Positions 12,351 through 23,754 of a stretch of DNA of 64,000 nucleotides are shown piece by piece; the stretch's first letter is position 1; each line of letters opens with the position of its first letter. A model generated the notes under the pieces. It did not search any database and was not told the origin of the DNA. It saw nothing but the letters and a program-made list of their open reading frames with translations. The position numbers and the translations under genes were made by a program. Source of the stretch: Patagioenas fasciata (lineage: Eukaryota; Chordata; Aves; Columbiformes; Columbidae); contig NC_092522.1 in NCBI RefSeq assembly GCF_037038585.1, positions 125,594,661 through 125,658,660 of the forward strand, read 5' to 3'.

Positions 12351-13317
12351 GGGACAGCGGGCACCGGGGAGCATCAAGAGCAGAATTACTCCCAGTAAAT
12401 GCTGGCTCGTGGTACTGGAGCACTGACAAGGTGCAGCGTCAGTGACAGACGAGCAACCAGACAGAGCCATCTGGAAGTCACCAAATCACTTTCTTTCCCC
12501 TTTCACACTAGGAGTTAATATGAAATATCATCTTCTGGTACCATTTCAGGTGAGCTAAAGGCTCTCGGCCTTTCTCAGGCTGGAAAGCACCCAAAATGTA
12601 ATTTGCTGTTTCTCCAGCCCAGGCCCAGAGCACTTCAAACACCCTCAGCAGGGGCCGCGGGAGCGCGATGCTCTGCCGGGAGGGCGATGCAGAGGCCGCG
12701 GTACCCAGCTCCCTGCAGCCTGCCTGGGAACCAAGGGACAGAGCTAAGCACGGCACATAGTTATTTCAAGCTGTATAAAGGTAAAGATCTCAGCTATCCT
12801 ACTCTGTTTCTTTTCTCTTAAAGAGTTTTCTCAAAGGAATAAGCTGAGACTCCCTCCATGTGTTAAAGACTTGACTGCTAATCAGCTGTGAAAGGTTCAT
12901 CCTCCTCAAGCCTTGCGCTCCGCTTTCATCTGAGTAAATCCCACCAGCTCATTCAAACCTCCCAAAGTTCCAGCCTCCGCCCACGTCCCCCTTCTCTTTT
13001 TAATAAACATTCCTTTCTCTCAAAACGGTTCAGCTTGCAATTAATTGCCAGAACAAACACTAAAGCCATCGACACCTCCTCACAGGACACAAACCCACCC
13101 TTGCAAAGGTATCCCGCGGCCCCCTCAGACCCCAGGCCTGCCTCTGCTCACACGCTGCTTAGCAATCAAGGGAAAAAAGCAAACCTCCCTGCAAGCTGGT
13201 GGAGGTGCAGTTATTAAGCAACTCGCCCAAATCGATTTCTGGACCAATGCTTCTCAATGCGAATGCTACTCAACCTGCTGAATTCCCTATCGAAAGGAAA
13301 AAGGGCAAAACTGGAAA
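12351..13317. other. DTNB intron, no gene seen
   Basis: Unique-looking sequence between the tandem array and the next CR1. No splice-flanked conserved exon found. Confidence 0.45.
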
Positions 13318-13545
13318 GAGAATCACAGAATTGTTCTGGTTGGAAAAGCCCCTCAAGATCATGGAGTCCAACCATAACCCAACCCTGTCCCTGCCCCCTG
13401 TCCTGAGAACCTCATGTCCGTCTGTCCAGCCCTCCAGGGATGGTGACTCCAGCACTGCCCTGGGCAGCCTGTTCAATGCCCCACAGCCCTTTGGGGAAGG
13501 AATTGTTCCCAGATCCCCCCCAGGCTCCCCAGGGCCGACCAGAGC
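13318..13545 (-). mobile_element. CR1 LINE 3' end, antisense
   Basis: Begins with the CR1 terminus AATCACAGAATTG and GGAGTCCAACCATAACCC, then carries the CCTCCAGGGATGGTGACTCC and CCACAGCCCTTTGGGGAAGG blocks. The homology fades after about 13545. A short 3' fragment. Confidence 0.9.
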
Positions 13546-14382
13546 TCCGCGCACCCCACGTCAGGGGCAGCTCCCCCACCCATCCCTCCCGCTGTGGAAC
13601 CAGTCCCAGTTGCTCCCATTGCTGCCCGTGCCCCACACCAGTGCCAACACTGCACAGGCTCCCGGGGCTGCCGGGTCCCCAGAAAAGGTGCGAGCGCTTT
13701 CTGCATTTCCCTACGTGTGTGTGAGTGCCTGAGTGGATCCCCCAGCCCTCAGATAGTGGGTTCCTCCTCATCACATCGCCCACACTTTGCTCACCACCTC
13801 GCTTCCTCACGTGTTTGCTGGTCACCCCCCTCACTGCACGCTGCTTTGTGACCAGCACAGCGTGGTTTGATACCTACAACTCAAAAAGAAATAAAGGAAG
13901 TTGAAGTAACTAAACCCACTCTCTAATTAATTGTGATTTCTAGAAACAATGAAATAAAAAATAACTCCAACTGCTGTGCCACAGGCTGAGGGAAGGAGCC
14001 GTGACTGGGCCAGAGACTCGGGAAAGCCCTGCGATGTTCTTGTGCAAACCCGAGCAGGAATAAAGCCCCATAGGCCACACAGAGCCCTGGGCGGCAGGGC
14101 CGGGCCGTGGGTCACTAACACAGCTCTGACCCCCGCGTTTCCACGGGGAAGCCAAGACTGCGGTTCCTATACCTGCGTGGTGAAATTGGTGAGGTTACCA
14201 CCAGCACCACCTCGGAGGAACCTACTGAATGACGTGATCTGAGCAGCCACGCAGCTACCAGTGGTGCAAACCCAGCCCAACGGATCTTCATTTCTAAAGA
14301 AACATGTGCCATGTCGCTCAGCTCCTGGAGAGGGAGCCCGAACCTGGCCTCTCCTCTCACTCGGGATCCTCTCCACCACCGC
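13546..14382. other. DTNB intron, no gene seen
   Basis: Part may be more diverged CR1 (about 13546-13720). Otherwise nothing recognised. Confidence 0.4.
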
Positions 14383-14815
14383 ACGGCTGCCAGTGCAGCT
14401 CCTCTCCATCCCCTCTCACTGCATGGCTCCCACTGCAGCTCCTCTCACTGCACAGCCACCACTGCACAGCTCCCAGTGCAGCTCCTCTCTATCCCCTCTC
14501 ACTGCACGGCTCCCACTGCAGCTCCTCTCACTGCACAGCTCCCGCTGCACGGCTCCCAGTGCAGCTCCTCTCCATCCCCTCTCACTGCACGGCTCCTGAT
14601 GCAGCTCCTCTCACTGCACGGCTCCCACTGCAGCTCCATCCCCTCTCACTGCACGGCTCCCGGTGCAGCTCCTCTCACTGCACAGCTCCCGCTGCAGCTC
14701 CATCCCCTCTCACTGCACAGCTCCCGCTGCAGCTCCTCCCCTCACTGCACAGCTCCCGCTGCAGCTCCTCTCCATGCCCTCTCACTGCATGGCTCCCGAT
14801 GCAGCTCCATGCCCT
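14383..14815. repeat. GC-rich tandem repeat (CTCACTGCACGGCTCCC)
   Basis: Composite tandem repeat of CTCACTGCACGGCTCCC, then ACTGCAGCTCCTC, with an optional TCCATCCCCT module, so unit length alternates around 30-41 bp. CTGCAG or close variants occur in nearly every unit. Parallel Ser/His/Pro/Leu-rich open frames (14261-15011, +) are products of the repeat. Confidence 0.88.
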
Positions 14816-16009
14816 CTCCGTCCCTGCACCGGCAGCAGACGCCATGAGAAGCTGTTGCACCGTGCTGGGATCACACGCGCTGCTTGGGTTCCAGAACAGG
14901 CAGAACGTGAAGGCTTGGGGGAGAAAATCATCTCTCCAAAGCCTCAGTTTTTGGGGCCAGCCCCCAGCCATGACCACCTCTATGTTTAAATTCTATATTT
15001 CTCTAGTATGATCCGTCTCAGAACGGCTGAACCCATCAGCTCACCCCCACAACCCAATCTCGCAACGAACACCAAGCCAGAACTAAACACAAACACATGT
15101 TTGATTCTGTTGTCCTCCTGCTCCGAGCTTTGCGGTGTTTGATCTGTCCTTAGTGAGACGGGTTGTTCTGAGGTCTTGGACTCTTCTAGGGAAACCCAGC
15201 TTCTGTTTGGCGGCAGGACAGAGTCGCGTTAGGAAAGGATCAAAGCGTGGGCATTGCAAACACAGCTATTCGGCATATTCAGTGCTGCAGGCTGCCTTGG
15301 GTAGAACAAGCAGCTCCTGACTGCCCAGAGAGAGGGCAAAGCGGGAGAAAGGTGAGACCGAAACAACAGTGCACTGGGAAAAAGGGACCACGAAAGGTGA
15401 GAAGTGCTAAAGAGAAAGATCTGCAGGTGCCACAGAACCCACACAGACACAGCTACCCGAGAGCATTCGCAGACCAAACCCTGAGAGAGGCTGCGCAAGG
15501 AACTCAACTGGACACAAGGAAACACCTCGACAGTGCCTGAACATGAAATCAAGCTTTGCCAGCCACGAAACAAGAATTCACCTTTCTGGGGTCACAGCAT
15601 GTTAGAACAGGACCCAAGCCAACTGTCAAAACGAGGCAGTGTTAGAAAATGGTTTTGTTGACACAGATTCAGTAACGCGCTTGCAGGGTTTCAAACAGCG
15701 CTACAGCAGCACGAGGCTAACGTGACGTTCTGTCCATGCCCATAGAGCTCGGTTCGGCTCCCCGGGCCAGCCCCGCGCTCGCAGTCTGCAAGAACACCAC
15801 ACAGCCCATTTGGCACAGCCTTGGTGCTGTGCAAGGGACGTCTGCAAGGCGCTACCAACACAGTAAATACACGTGTGTGAGCAACAGCCGATCCCATGAA
15901 CCTGAGGACCCGCGTGCGGACAGACTGCCCCAGGCTCGTGCGGCTGCTGGCTGCGTTCGGCTGACTAAAAGAGACAATTAGTTGAAGAATACAAGCAGGA
16001 GTTACTAGC
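14816..16009. other. DTNB intron, no gene seen
   Basis: Remaining part of the intron up to the donor at 16009-16008. No element recognised. Confidence 0.45.
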
Positions 16010-16223
16010 CTGTCGTATGCTGCTATCATGAAGTTGAGGAGGAGGCTGATGGATTGCTCTACACTGATTTGGTGAGTAGAAGGAAGGCGTTTGTTTAGCT
16101 GGTAGTAGATGGATGAAATGATTGTTTCTAGTCGAGACACGTTGATCTCTGTGTTATGATCCAAAGTGTTAAGGCCATTATCTCGGAAGGCTTCAATCAT
16201 ATTCCAGATATCAACAAGATGAA
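16010..16223 (-). CDS. DTNB: DTNB coding exon 3 (first EF-hand-like domain)
   Basis: 214 nt read from acceptor TTTTTAG (ending 16224). It completes a Leu codon, adds 70 codons and ends with two bases (AG) of a Ser codon finished by the exon at 8559. It encodes [20 protein letters not shown], then [19 protein letters not shown] and [17 protein letters not shown], residues 50-121. This is the first EF-hand-like domain of beta-dystrobrevin. The frame-preserving donor is GC (CAG followed by GCTAGT), not GT. A GT lies four bases further on but would shift the frame. Either this is a GC-AG intron, or there is a sequence error or true mutation here. Confidence 0.95.
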
Positions 16224-17572
16224 CTAAAAACAAAGGAAAAATAATTAACTTCTATTCTGTAATGCATGCAAGTTTACTTTCATGGTACAGTTTCTGAATA
16301 GTATGTTAGCTTTTACCGGGGAATGAACAGTTCCTTATTTGTACTCAGGGTGACAGACCCTGCTGCTGCTCAGGGCCCCGGCAGCTGGCGGCAGAGCCCA
16401 CGCGCCTCCTGTGCCCGGCCCCAAATCCCACCCCTCGCACCGGGAAATCGGCAGCCGTTGGGTGTTTCCACCTGAGAAAGGCATCAGGCGCAGTCTAAGC
16501 CCACTCCAAACGGGCTACAGGAATTTGGAACAGCCTCACACTGACCAGCAGCTCAGTACTGAGGGGAACTTGCCGTTCCAGTTCAACTGTGGCTGTTTCC
16601 AGTTGATCCAGTTGCCAAGGCCAGAGGATGATACTTTCTAAACACGGGTTGAGAACTGCACAGCAATTCCCTGCCGTATCTCAGCACCTATCTAACAAGT
16701 GTTAATGATGTAGAAAAAAGATCTCCAAAACCATACCAAGTGATCCGCAGAGCCACATGAAACACTATTTTAAAGCGTTCCAAAGCTGAAAGGCGTGTGT
16801 GATAGTGGGAGACAGCATCTAAGGATCAGCCTGAACCCACAACCCACGCTGAACATGATCACACAGGTACCCAGGCCAGGCTTACCTGCTAACTCCACAA
16901 CCTTGTTGTCTTCCTTGACTTACAAAGAATGGTCTCAAGTCAGAGTGGGATCGCTAACATTTCTTACACAAAACTAATCTTGATATTTCTCAGGCAAAAG
17001 CCAGACAACAATAAAAGCCCAGCCGAGCACGTGCAGCTGGTCACGGTGTCCAGACCAGGCTCCGAGCACGCAGCCTCCCTGGACACCCGTGTGCGCTGTG
17101 GGTCACCCAAGGCACGTGCCTGGCGTCAGCCGTTTGGGCCCAGAGCACGCGATGCACTACAATCAGCATTTTTAATACCTCTCTGCTCGTTAAGAGGTTT
17201 TCAATTCAGAAGCATGACAGACAGACAAGAGCGAGCCCTTCTGCACGGGAATGAAGCAGCTCCAAGGCATCCACAGCAGCGCTGCGGGACACGCGGCCCA
17301 GGCCGGGCTGTGCCACGGGGACAGGACGCGCGGGGCAGCTCCACGTGTGCCCTGCGGATCCCCGCTCCGCTCTGCCCTTCCACACACACGCTGATCCTGC
17401 CCCACGGCCTGGCCCTGTGCACTTGCCTGCTCCACGTTCTGCTTGTGGTTCAGCCGTGGCAGCAGAGTGCTGAGAGCACCACCTCCGGGCCTTGGGCTCA
17501 GCTTTGCTCTGCGGCACCAGCCGAGCTCAACGGAGCACAGGAGAGAACAAGAAAACTTGCACTGAATAGTGT
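16224..17572. other. DTNB intron, no gene seen
   Basis: Intron between exons 2 and 3, left part. No element recognised. A 289-residue + strand frame (16929-17798) runs into a CR1 and has no family features. Confidence 0.45.
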
Positions 17573-18220
17573 GGCATGGATTCACAGTCTGTGGGGCTGG
17601 AAGAGACCCTTGAGATCGAGACCAACCATTCCGCACCTCTGTCCCTGCCCCATGTCCCTGAGAACCTCCTGTCCGTCTGTCCAGCCCTCCAGGGATGGTG
17701 ACTCCAGCACTGCCCTGGGCAGCCTGTTCAGTGCCCCACAGCCCTTTGGGGAAGAAATTGTTCCCAGATCCAACCTCAACCTCCCCTGGGCAACTTGAGG
17801 CCGTTTCCTCTGCTCCTGGCGCTTGTTCCTGGGGAGCAGAGCCCGACCCCCCTGGCTCCAAGCTCCTTTCAGGCAGTTCAGAGATCAGAAGGTCTCCCCT
17901 CAGCTCCTGTTCTCCAGCTGAACCCCCCAGCTCCCTCAGCCGCTCCCATCACACTTGTGCTGCAGCCCCTCACCAGCTCCGTTCCCTTCTCTCCACTCAC
18001 TCCAGCACCCCAAGGCCTTTCTTGGCACGAGGAGCCCAGAACTGCCCCAGGATTCATGGTTTGGCCTCCCCAGGTCCCAGCACAGGTTCGGTCACTGTCC
18101 TGGGCCTGCTGGCCACACCAGTGCTGGCACCAGCCAGGATGCCGTGGTCTCCTGGCCCCTGGGCACACGCTGGCTCGTGTTCAGCTGGCTCACAGCCACG
18201 TGCACTTACAGAATTCGTTC
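17573..18220 (-). mobile_element. CR1 LINE 3' end, antisense
   Basis: Begins at the CR1 terminus (GATTCACAGTCTGTGG, GAGACCAACC) and follows the same block order as the copy at 3.1-3.7 kb, extending slightly further into the body (GTCCTGGGCCTGCTGGCC). The right boundary is approximate. Confidence 0.9.
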
Positions 18221-18624
18221 CGGTTGCCACATCACACACACAGCACCACGAGCAGACCCAGACACCGACCACAGGGTGGTCCCCAACGCCCGGCTGTGCC
18301 GAGCTGCCGGGTGCTCTGTGCCGCACACATGGACCGGCAGCTCCGACAGCTCCAGGCGGCACCCAGGAGAACCGGGACACGTCCGGCTGGCCCACATACT
18401 GAACACTCTAGAAGCATTAAATAATTAACTGGAAGATACTAGACAGTATTGAAGAAAGATCATTGCTTCTTTTTAATTAGATATTTAATCTCTATTTAAG
18501 TAACAACTACCACTATCTGATAAAATATTTGCTTTTGTTGCTGTACTTATAATTCACATGGGTAAAATACTTGAAACAATCATGCGTGAGAAATTTCTGA
18601 ACGTAAAGTGTAATTATGACTTAC
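18221..18624. other. DTNB intron, no gene seen
   Basis: GC-rich then AT-rich spacer leading to the donor of the exon at 18625. Possibly a diverged CR1 tail at the left. Nothing else recognised. Confidence 0.4.
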
Positions 18625-18705
18625 GGTTACATCGTTTTTGTACAAACCGCAGCTTGCAGGCTGTTCGATACGTGGAAAGTCTGATGACATCGAAGTTCTG
18701 TGCTC
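18625..18705 (-). CDS. DTNB: DTNB coding exon 2
   Basis: 81 nt between acceptor TTTGCAG (ending 18706) and donor GTAAGT (18624-18619). It completes an Arg codon, adds 26 codons and leaves one base of a Leu codon. It encodes [20 protein letters not shown] then VQKRCN, residues 23-50. The run leading into the first EF-hand-like domain is near-invariant in dystrobrevins as I know the family. This exon is too short to appear as an open frame and was found by following the phase from the flanking exons. Confidence 0.95.
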
Positions 18706-19435
18706 CTGCAAATAAAACCAAGGTTGTGCTTTTCTTTCCTCTGTAGCACTGAGCTCACCTGACAGAATTATTTACAGACTGGCACGAGCATGTCCTCACA
18801 TACACGGTCTGTCATACGAGGGTGACAAAGATCATTACATATCTCATGGTAAAGTGATTTTCACCAATGTATTATAAAGTGACCTAAGTTTGAGACTGAC
18901 ACAAGTACGTTAAAAGGAAGCGAGAAGCAAGTGGCAGGCAGAGGATGGTGCTGGGACACACACGGGAGGCAAGGGACAAGGAAAGGGAGTGGGGGTTCCT
19001 GCCCGCCCTGCACAGCCCTGGCATCTCCAAACACACCAGGCAGGGCAGAGCCAGGAGGAGAAGCAGAGCAGAGGAAGAAAAAGCATCTTCGCCAACACCC
19101 TCCCATCCCAAGCTGTGTGTAATGCACCTGCAAACACCACCACAAAGGAGCCGAACGCTGTTATCTGTCACCAGTCTGCACCACACCCCCCAGCGCCAGC
19201 AACTGCTCTGACCATGGCAAACCGGAGCCCTTCCAGAGCCGTGTGAACCCGCTGCCAAACCAGCCTGGGCCTCCTACACGGACCAACCACACAGAACCAC
19301 ACAGGCCCAGCCTGGCTGGGTTGGGCTCTCTGCAGATCCCCAGCCCCAGCGGCTCACGCGGGGTCACCAGAGCAGGTCACGCGGGGTCACCAGAGCAGGT
19401 CAAGCGGGGTCACCAGAGCAGGTCACACAGGTGGG
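18706..19435. other. DTNB intron, no gene seen
   Basis: Apart from the 23-bp repeat at 19358-19426, nothing recognised. Confidence 0.4.
19358..19426. repeat. 23-bp minisatellite, 3 copies
   Basis: Three near-perfect tandem copies of GCGGGGTCACCAGAGCAGG followed by TCAC or TCAA. The array ends just before the next CR1. Confidence 0.85.
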
Positions 19436-20115
19436 TCCAGGGGTCTGAATGTCTCAGAGAAGGAGACTCCACACCCGCTCTGGGCAGCCTGAGCCAGGCT
19501 CTGGCACCTCCCAGCAAAGAAGTTCCTGCTCATGTTCACATGGAGCCTCCTGTGTTTCAGTCTGTGCCCGTTGCCCCTCACCCTGGCGTTGGGCACCACC
19601 GAACAGAGTCTGGTCCATCCTCTGACACCCACCCTGAGCTACTGATCATTGATCACATCCCTCTCAGCTTCTCTTCTCCACTCAGCAGCCCCAGCTCTCC
19701 CAGTCTCCTCATCACAAAGATGCTGCAGACCCCTCAGCATCTCTGTGTCCCTCCCTGGACTCTGCAGTGACTCCTGGTCCTTGCCCTGGGGAGCCCAGCA
19801 CTGGCCCCACAACTCCAGCCGTGGCCTCCCCAGGCAGAGCAGAGGGGGAGGATTCACCTCCCTGACCTGCTGCCCACACTCTTCCTCACACCCCCAGGTC
19901 CCGCTGGCTCTCGGCCACAGGGCACATTGCTGGCTCGTGGTCACCCCGCTGTCCCCAGAACTCCCGGGTCCCTCTGCAGAGCTGCTTCCAGCAGGTCACC
20001 CAACCTGTGCTGGTTGGGGGTTGTTCCTGCCCAGGCGCAGGACCCCACACCTGCCCCTGTTGAACCCATCAGGTGCTGTGTGCCCAGCCCGGCCTGGCCA
20101 GGGCTCTGCACGGCA
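19436..20115 (-). mobile_element. CR1 LINE, antisense, different subfamily
   Basis: On the minus strand this reads as CR1 sense: GGTGTGGGGTCCTGCGCC, CTGGGCAGGAACAACCC, then AGACACAGAGATGCTGAGG and TGAACATGAGCAGGAAC. The 3' region differs from the copies at 3.1 and 17.6 kb and resembles the sense copies at 21.5 and 34.1 kb, indicating a different CR1 subfamily. Confidence 0.88.
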
Positions 20116-21507
20116 GTGCAGCCTCTGATGATACAATCGTAAATGATGTGGGCATGATAAGTGATACTGGTTCAAAGTCCAGTACCGACCATTTCTAATT
20201 TGGAAGCAGCCAACAAGTCTCAAAAAACCCATTAATCATAAACCAAAATGCCTTTTAAGCAGTGGACATTTCAGCAGCACTGGCAGCTGCATGCTATCCA
20301 GGTGCAGCGGAAACAATCCCGTTGCGGGGACACCGGGGTGGACACCGGGGTGGACACTCCTGCGCCGTTGTGCTCTCACGGGAGGGCCGAGAGCAGGATC
20401 GGCCGCAGCCCGGCTCACTTCTCTCATAAACCAGAGCCTGGATGAGCAGAGACGGGGATAACCGGGACTTGGAGAATCCAGACCTCTAACAGATACTTAA
20501 AAACAAACCCCCAAAGCCACATCCTCCTGAAGAAGCCATCTGATGATATCTGCAGCTCTCGCTCAAAGGCGAGAAGTTACTTCCTCCTACATGGTGAATT
20601 CAGAGCTTGCAGACACCTCATCCAAATTACCTGCGTGTGCACCCCCTGACTCACAGCTGCAAACTGAAGAATGATTCTCATCTTTTGGATATTCCATGAC
20701 AGCTTCACAGATGCAACGCCAAAGCACCTGCACCCACGCCAAAGCACTTGCTTGTTCTTAGAGACATGTGCACCGTGCCTTGAAAATGATGCGCAAGGAC
20801 CATTTCTCCTGGTGGCTGAGGCAGCACGCAAGGGGTGAAGCCCCCTAAGCTCAGCGAGGGATTTGCTAAGCCGGGGCTGCCCAGGCCAGCCCAGCCGGGG
20901 TGGCACCGTGCTGCTGGGGCTACGGTGCTACAAACCCCACGGATGTTCACTGGCTCAGCTGCAGACAAAACACTCCTTGGTATATTACAGGGAAGTGCTT
21001 GGCCAGGTGACGTGAGCTGGAGCATTCAGATCCGAGACTCCAATAGAACAGGTCATTTGGTCTTTTCTATGCAATATTCTTTCAAAACTCTCAGTTAGGG
21101 TGCATACTTTTGTCTTTCAAATAACAGGAAGCACTCCCATAGACCATGAGTCTTCACAAAATGCTTTGTCTATATAAAATACATGTAAAAAAACCCATAA
21201 AAAATACATGTGTGTGTATACATAGACACACATCCACCTAAAATGTTATTTAACAGCTACAGGCAAACTCAGAAAGTCACCCATTTTGTGTTCTTGTCTT
21301 CCTGTGCCACGTCACCACAGGAGCTCCAGCGGGTCACTGCTCAGCTCTCTGCAGACCCAGGATGTGTTCTGTGCAGCTCCAGCCCGGCCGGGCTGTGATA
21401 CGGGTGAGGACGGGCACTCCACAGCTCCACTCCGAAACCTCTCCCAGGGCCCAGCCACCGCGCAGCAGGGTTTGATCACACCAGGCACAACCGGCTGGTT
21501 CAGACTG
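20116..21507. other. DTNB intron, no gene seen
   Basis: Unique-looking DNA. A trivial GGACACCGGGGT triplet repeat lies near 20329-20360. No conserved exon. Confidence 0.45.
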
Positions 21508-22240
21508 TAGAGTGTTGTATCTGGGCAGGAACAGCCCCAGGTTCCAGTATAAGCTGGGAACGAGCTGTTGGAGAACAGCGTAGGGGAAAGGGACCTGTGG
21601 ACAGCAGGGTGAGCATGAGCCAGCACTGGGCCCTTGTGGCCAGGAAGCCAATGGTACCTGGGGTGGGTTAGAAGGGGGTGGTCAGTAGGTCAGAGAGGTT
21701 CTCCTGCCCCTCTGCTCTGCCCTGGGGAGACCACACCTGGAATATTGTGTCCAGTTGTGGCCCCTCAGCTCCAGAAGGACAGGGAACTGCTGCAGAGAGT
21801 CCAGCGCAGCCACCAAGATGCTGAAGGGAGTGGAGCATCTCCCGTGTGAGGAAAGGCTGAGGGAGCTGGGGCTCTGGAGCTGGAGAAGAGGAGACTGAGA
21901 GGGGACTCATTCCTGGGGATCAATATGGAAAGGGGCAGTGTCAGGAGGATGGAGCCAGGCTCTGCTGGGTGACAACCAGTGACAGGACAAGGGGCAACGG
22001 GTGCAAACTGGAACACAGGAGGTTCCACTTAAATATGAGGAGAAAGTTGTTGGGGGTGAGGGTGTCAGAGCCTGGCCCAGGCTGCCCAGGGAGGTTGTGG
22101 AGTCTCCTTCTCTGCAGCCATTCAAACCCGCCTGGACCCCTTCCTGTGGAACCTCAGCTGGGTGTTCCTGCTCCATGGGGGGATTGCACTGGATGAGCTT
22201 TCCAGGGCCCTTCCAACCCCTGACACTCTGGGACTCTGTC
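21508..22240 (+). mobile_element. CR1 LINE 3' half, sense
   Basis: Sense CR1: GTTGTATCTGGGCAGGAAC, GAGAACAGCGTAGGGG, GACCACACCTGGAATATTG, CTGGGGCTCTGGAGCTGG, GGTTCCACTTAAATATGAGG, and the 3' end ACTGGATGAGCTTTCCAG then CACTCTGGGACTCTG. It shares long, nearly identical stretches with the copy at 34066-34475, suggesting both came from the same fairly recent subfamily. Confidence 0.93.
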
Positions 22241-23686
22241 CCCGTTGCCCTGTCCCCTGCCCCCAGGCTGAGAACAGCCTGGCTCCTTCTCCTTCACACC
22301 CTCCCATGAGATAACTCCATGTGTGTCCTGCAGCGCACAGAATCACAATAGCCTGCACACAACTCCCGCCTGTCAGACAAAACCAACACACCTACTGCAA
22401 GCCCAACAAGCGCATCCTGGGCAGCACGTCCGGTGGGTTGAGTGCCCAGGCTGCGCTCACAGGACCAATTATCCAAACACATTGGTAAACTTGTGTGTTG
22501 ACCAGCAACAAGTGGTCACTGAAAGCATCAGTTTTCCCCCCACACATTTATTCTGTGCATGAAGCTCACCTAGAAAGGCAAACATGTGCAGCCTAGAGTG
22601 AAATATTCCAGCACAGGGCAGGGGAAGCCTGAAGCCCTCAGATTTCTCACAGTGCTGTGCAAAGAGCCCCCAGAGAAACGCCGTTTAGAATTGTGAACAC
22701 CAGCACTACCAGCAGTAATGAACAGCAAGAACCACAGCTGCACACCAACACCTTGCACCATCAGAATTCTGAGCATTTTTAACAATTCAGCCAAAGCTAC
22801 CAACTAGCAGGCTCATTTCTGTACTACAGGACCACAAAGCCAAAGCACTTCCAGAGCAGCAGTGCTGCTGGCACTGGACACGGTTCTAACATCCAGGATG
22901 TGACTCACCATCCCACCACCTTCGCTCAGCAAACGTGAGCAGAGAAGCACAGGAGCCGGGGTCGCACCAACAGCCAAAGAGGGACAGGACCGGCCACTCC
23001 AGCACCAGGTAAAGTGGTGCAAGCGGGGCAGAAATGCTGTGCCAGAGCAGGATGGAGCAGATGTCAATTAGCCAGGAATTACACTGTCCCTGAAGCTACC
23101 AGGTGCTTATAGCCACAGCAAGAATGGTACTCCAGAACTCCTTCAGCAAAACAGCAGGAATATACTACTGGTTTAAGACAGACCTCCACCTGTAACTGGA
23201 ATTATAGGACATACTTGCCCACAGCCTTGTGTGCCCAGAGGAAAGTAAAATCACATGAAGCCATGCAAACATACAACAACTGCACCTAACTTTTTAAAGG
23301 CTGTTATGCCTCATGTCCTTAAATTATGTTCTCTGAGCAGGCATTTGATTTCTAATAACAGCTACAGCCTCTCCTTCAGACAAGGGGTCTGCACAAAAAA
23401 CCCCCAAACCGTTTCTCTCCCAAGTCACACTCATATCTTTTAAGGTAAAAAGAGATGTGTTTGCTGTCATTATTAACAGCTGTCCACACACTTTAGATAT
23501 TGCCATATATGAGAAATGTGGATGTTCCTTCACAAAGCAGAAATGAGCGACTTTGGGGCGGCTGAGGGTGCTGCCACCACGGGAGGCAACAGGCTGTGGA
23601 ACCAAGGTCCAAGTGATCCCCTGGAACCACCAAAGCAAAGCTCAGTAAAGAATAAACGACATTATGTCTTCACATCTCTTACTTAC
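22241..23686. other. DTNB intron, no gene seen
   Basis: Intron between coding exons 1 and 2 on the exon 1 side. No element or RNA gene recognised. Confidence 0.45.
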
Positions 23687-23753
23687 TCATTTCCATGAAC
23701 AGCTGCCTCTTCTCCGCCATTGTCCTCCTCCTCTTCCCGCTCTCCTCAATCAT
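23687..23753 (-). CDS. DTNB: DTNB coding exon 1 with start codon
   Basis: 67 coding nt from the ATG at 23753-23751 to donor GTAAGT (23686-23681). It encodes MIEESGKRRRTMAEKRQLFM then EM, plus one base of the Arg codon completed at 18705. MIEES...TMAEKRQLF is the known beta-dystrobrevin N-terminus. The exon's acceptor (TCTTCAG, ending 23755) lies one base upstream of the ATG, so the 5' UTR must be in at least one upstream exon, probably in the CpG island near 33.4 kb. The five exons join in phase to 201 codons. Confidence 0.94.
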
Positions 23754-23754
23754 T

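Noticed and set aside
9613-12445. Three overlapping + strand frames of 899-937 codons as giant repeat proteins
   Set aside because: They exist only because the tandem unit has no stop in any frame. There is no splice or start context, and all three frames are equally open.
19358-19426. Nuclear-receptor direct-repeat element in the 23-bp repeat
   Set aside because: GGGTCA and AGGTCA half-sites occur, but spacing is seven bases with only three copies. Unlike the palindromes at 43.7-44.9 kb, this is easily chance.
4624-23753. DTNA (alpha-dystrobrevin) as the identity of the 5' gene
   Set aside because: Residues such as [30 protein letters not shown] and NGLMIF fit beta. The MIEES N-terminus and the ASXL2 neighbour also support DTNB.
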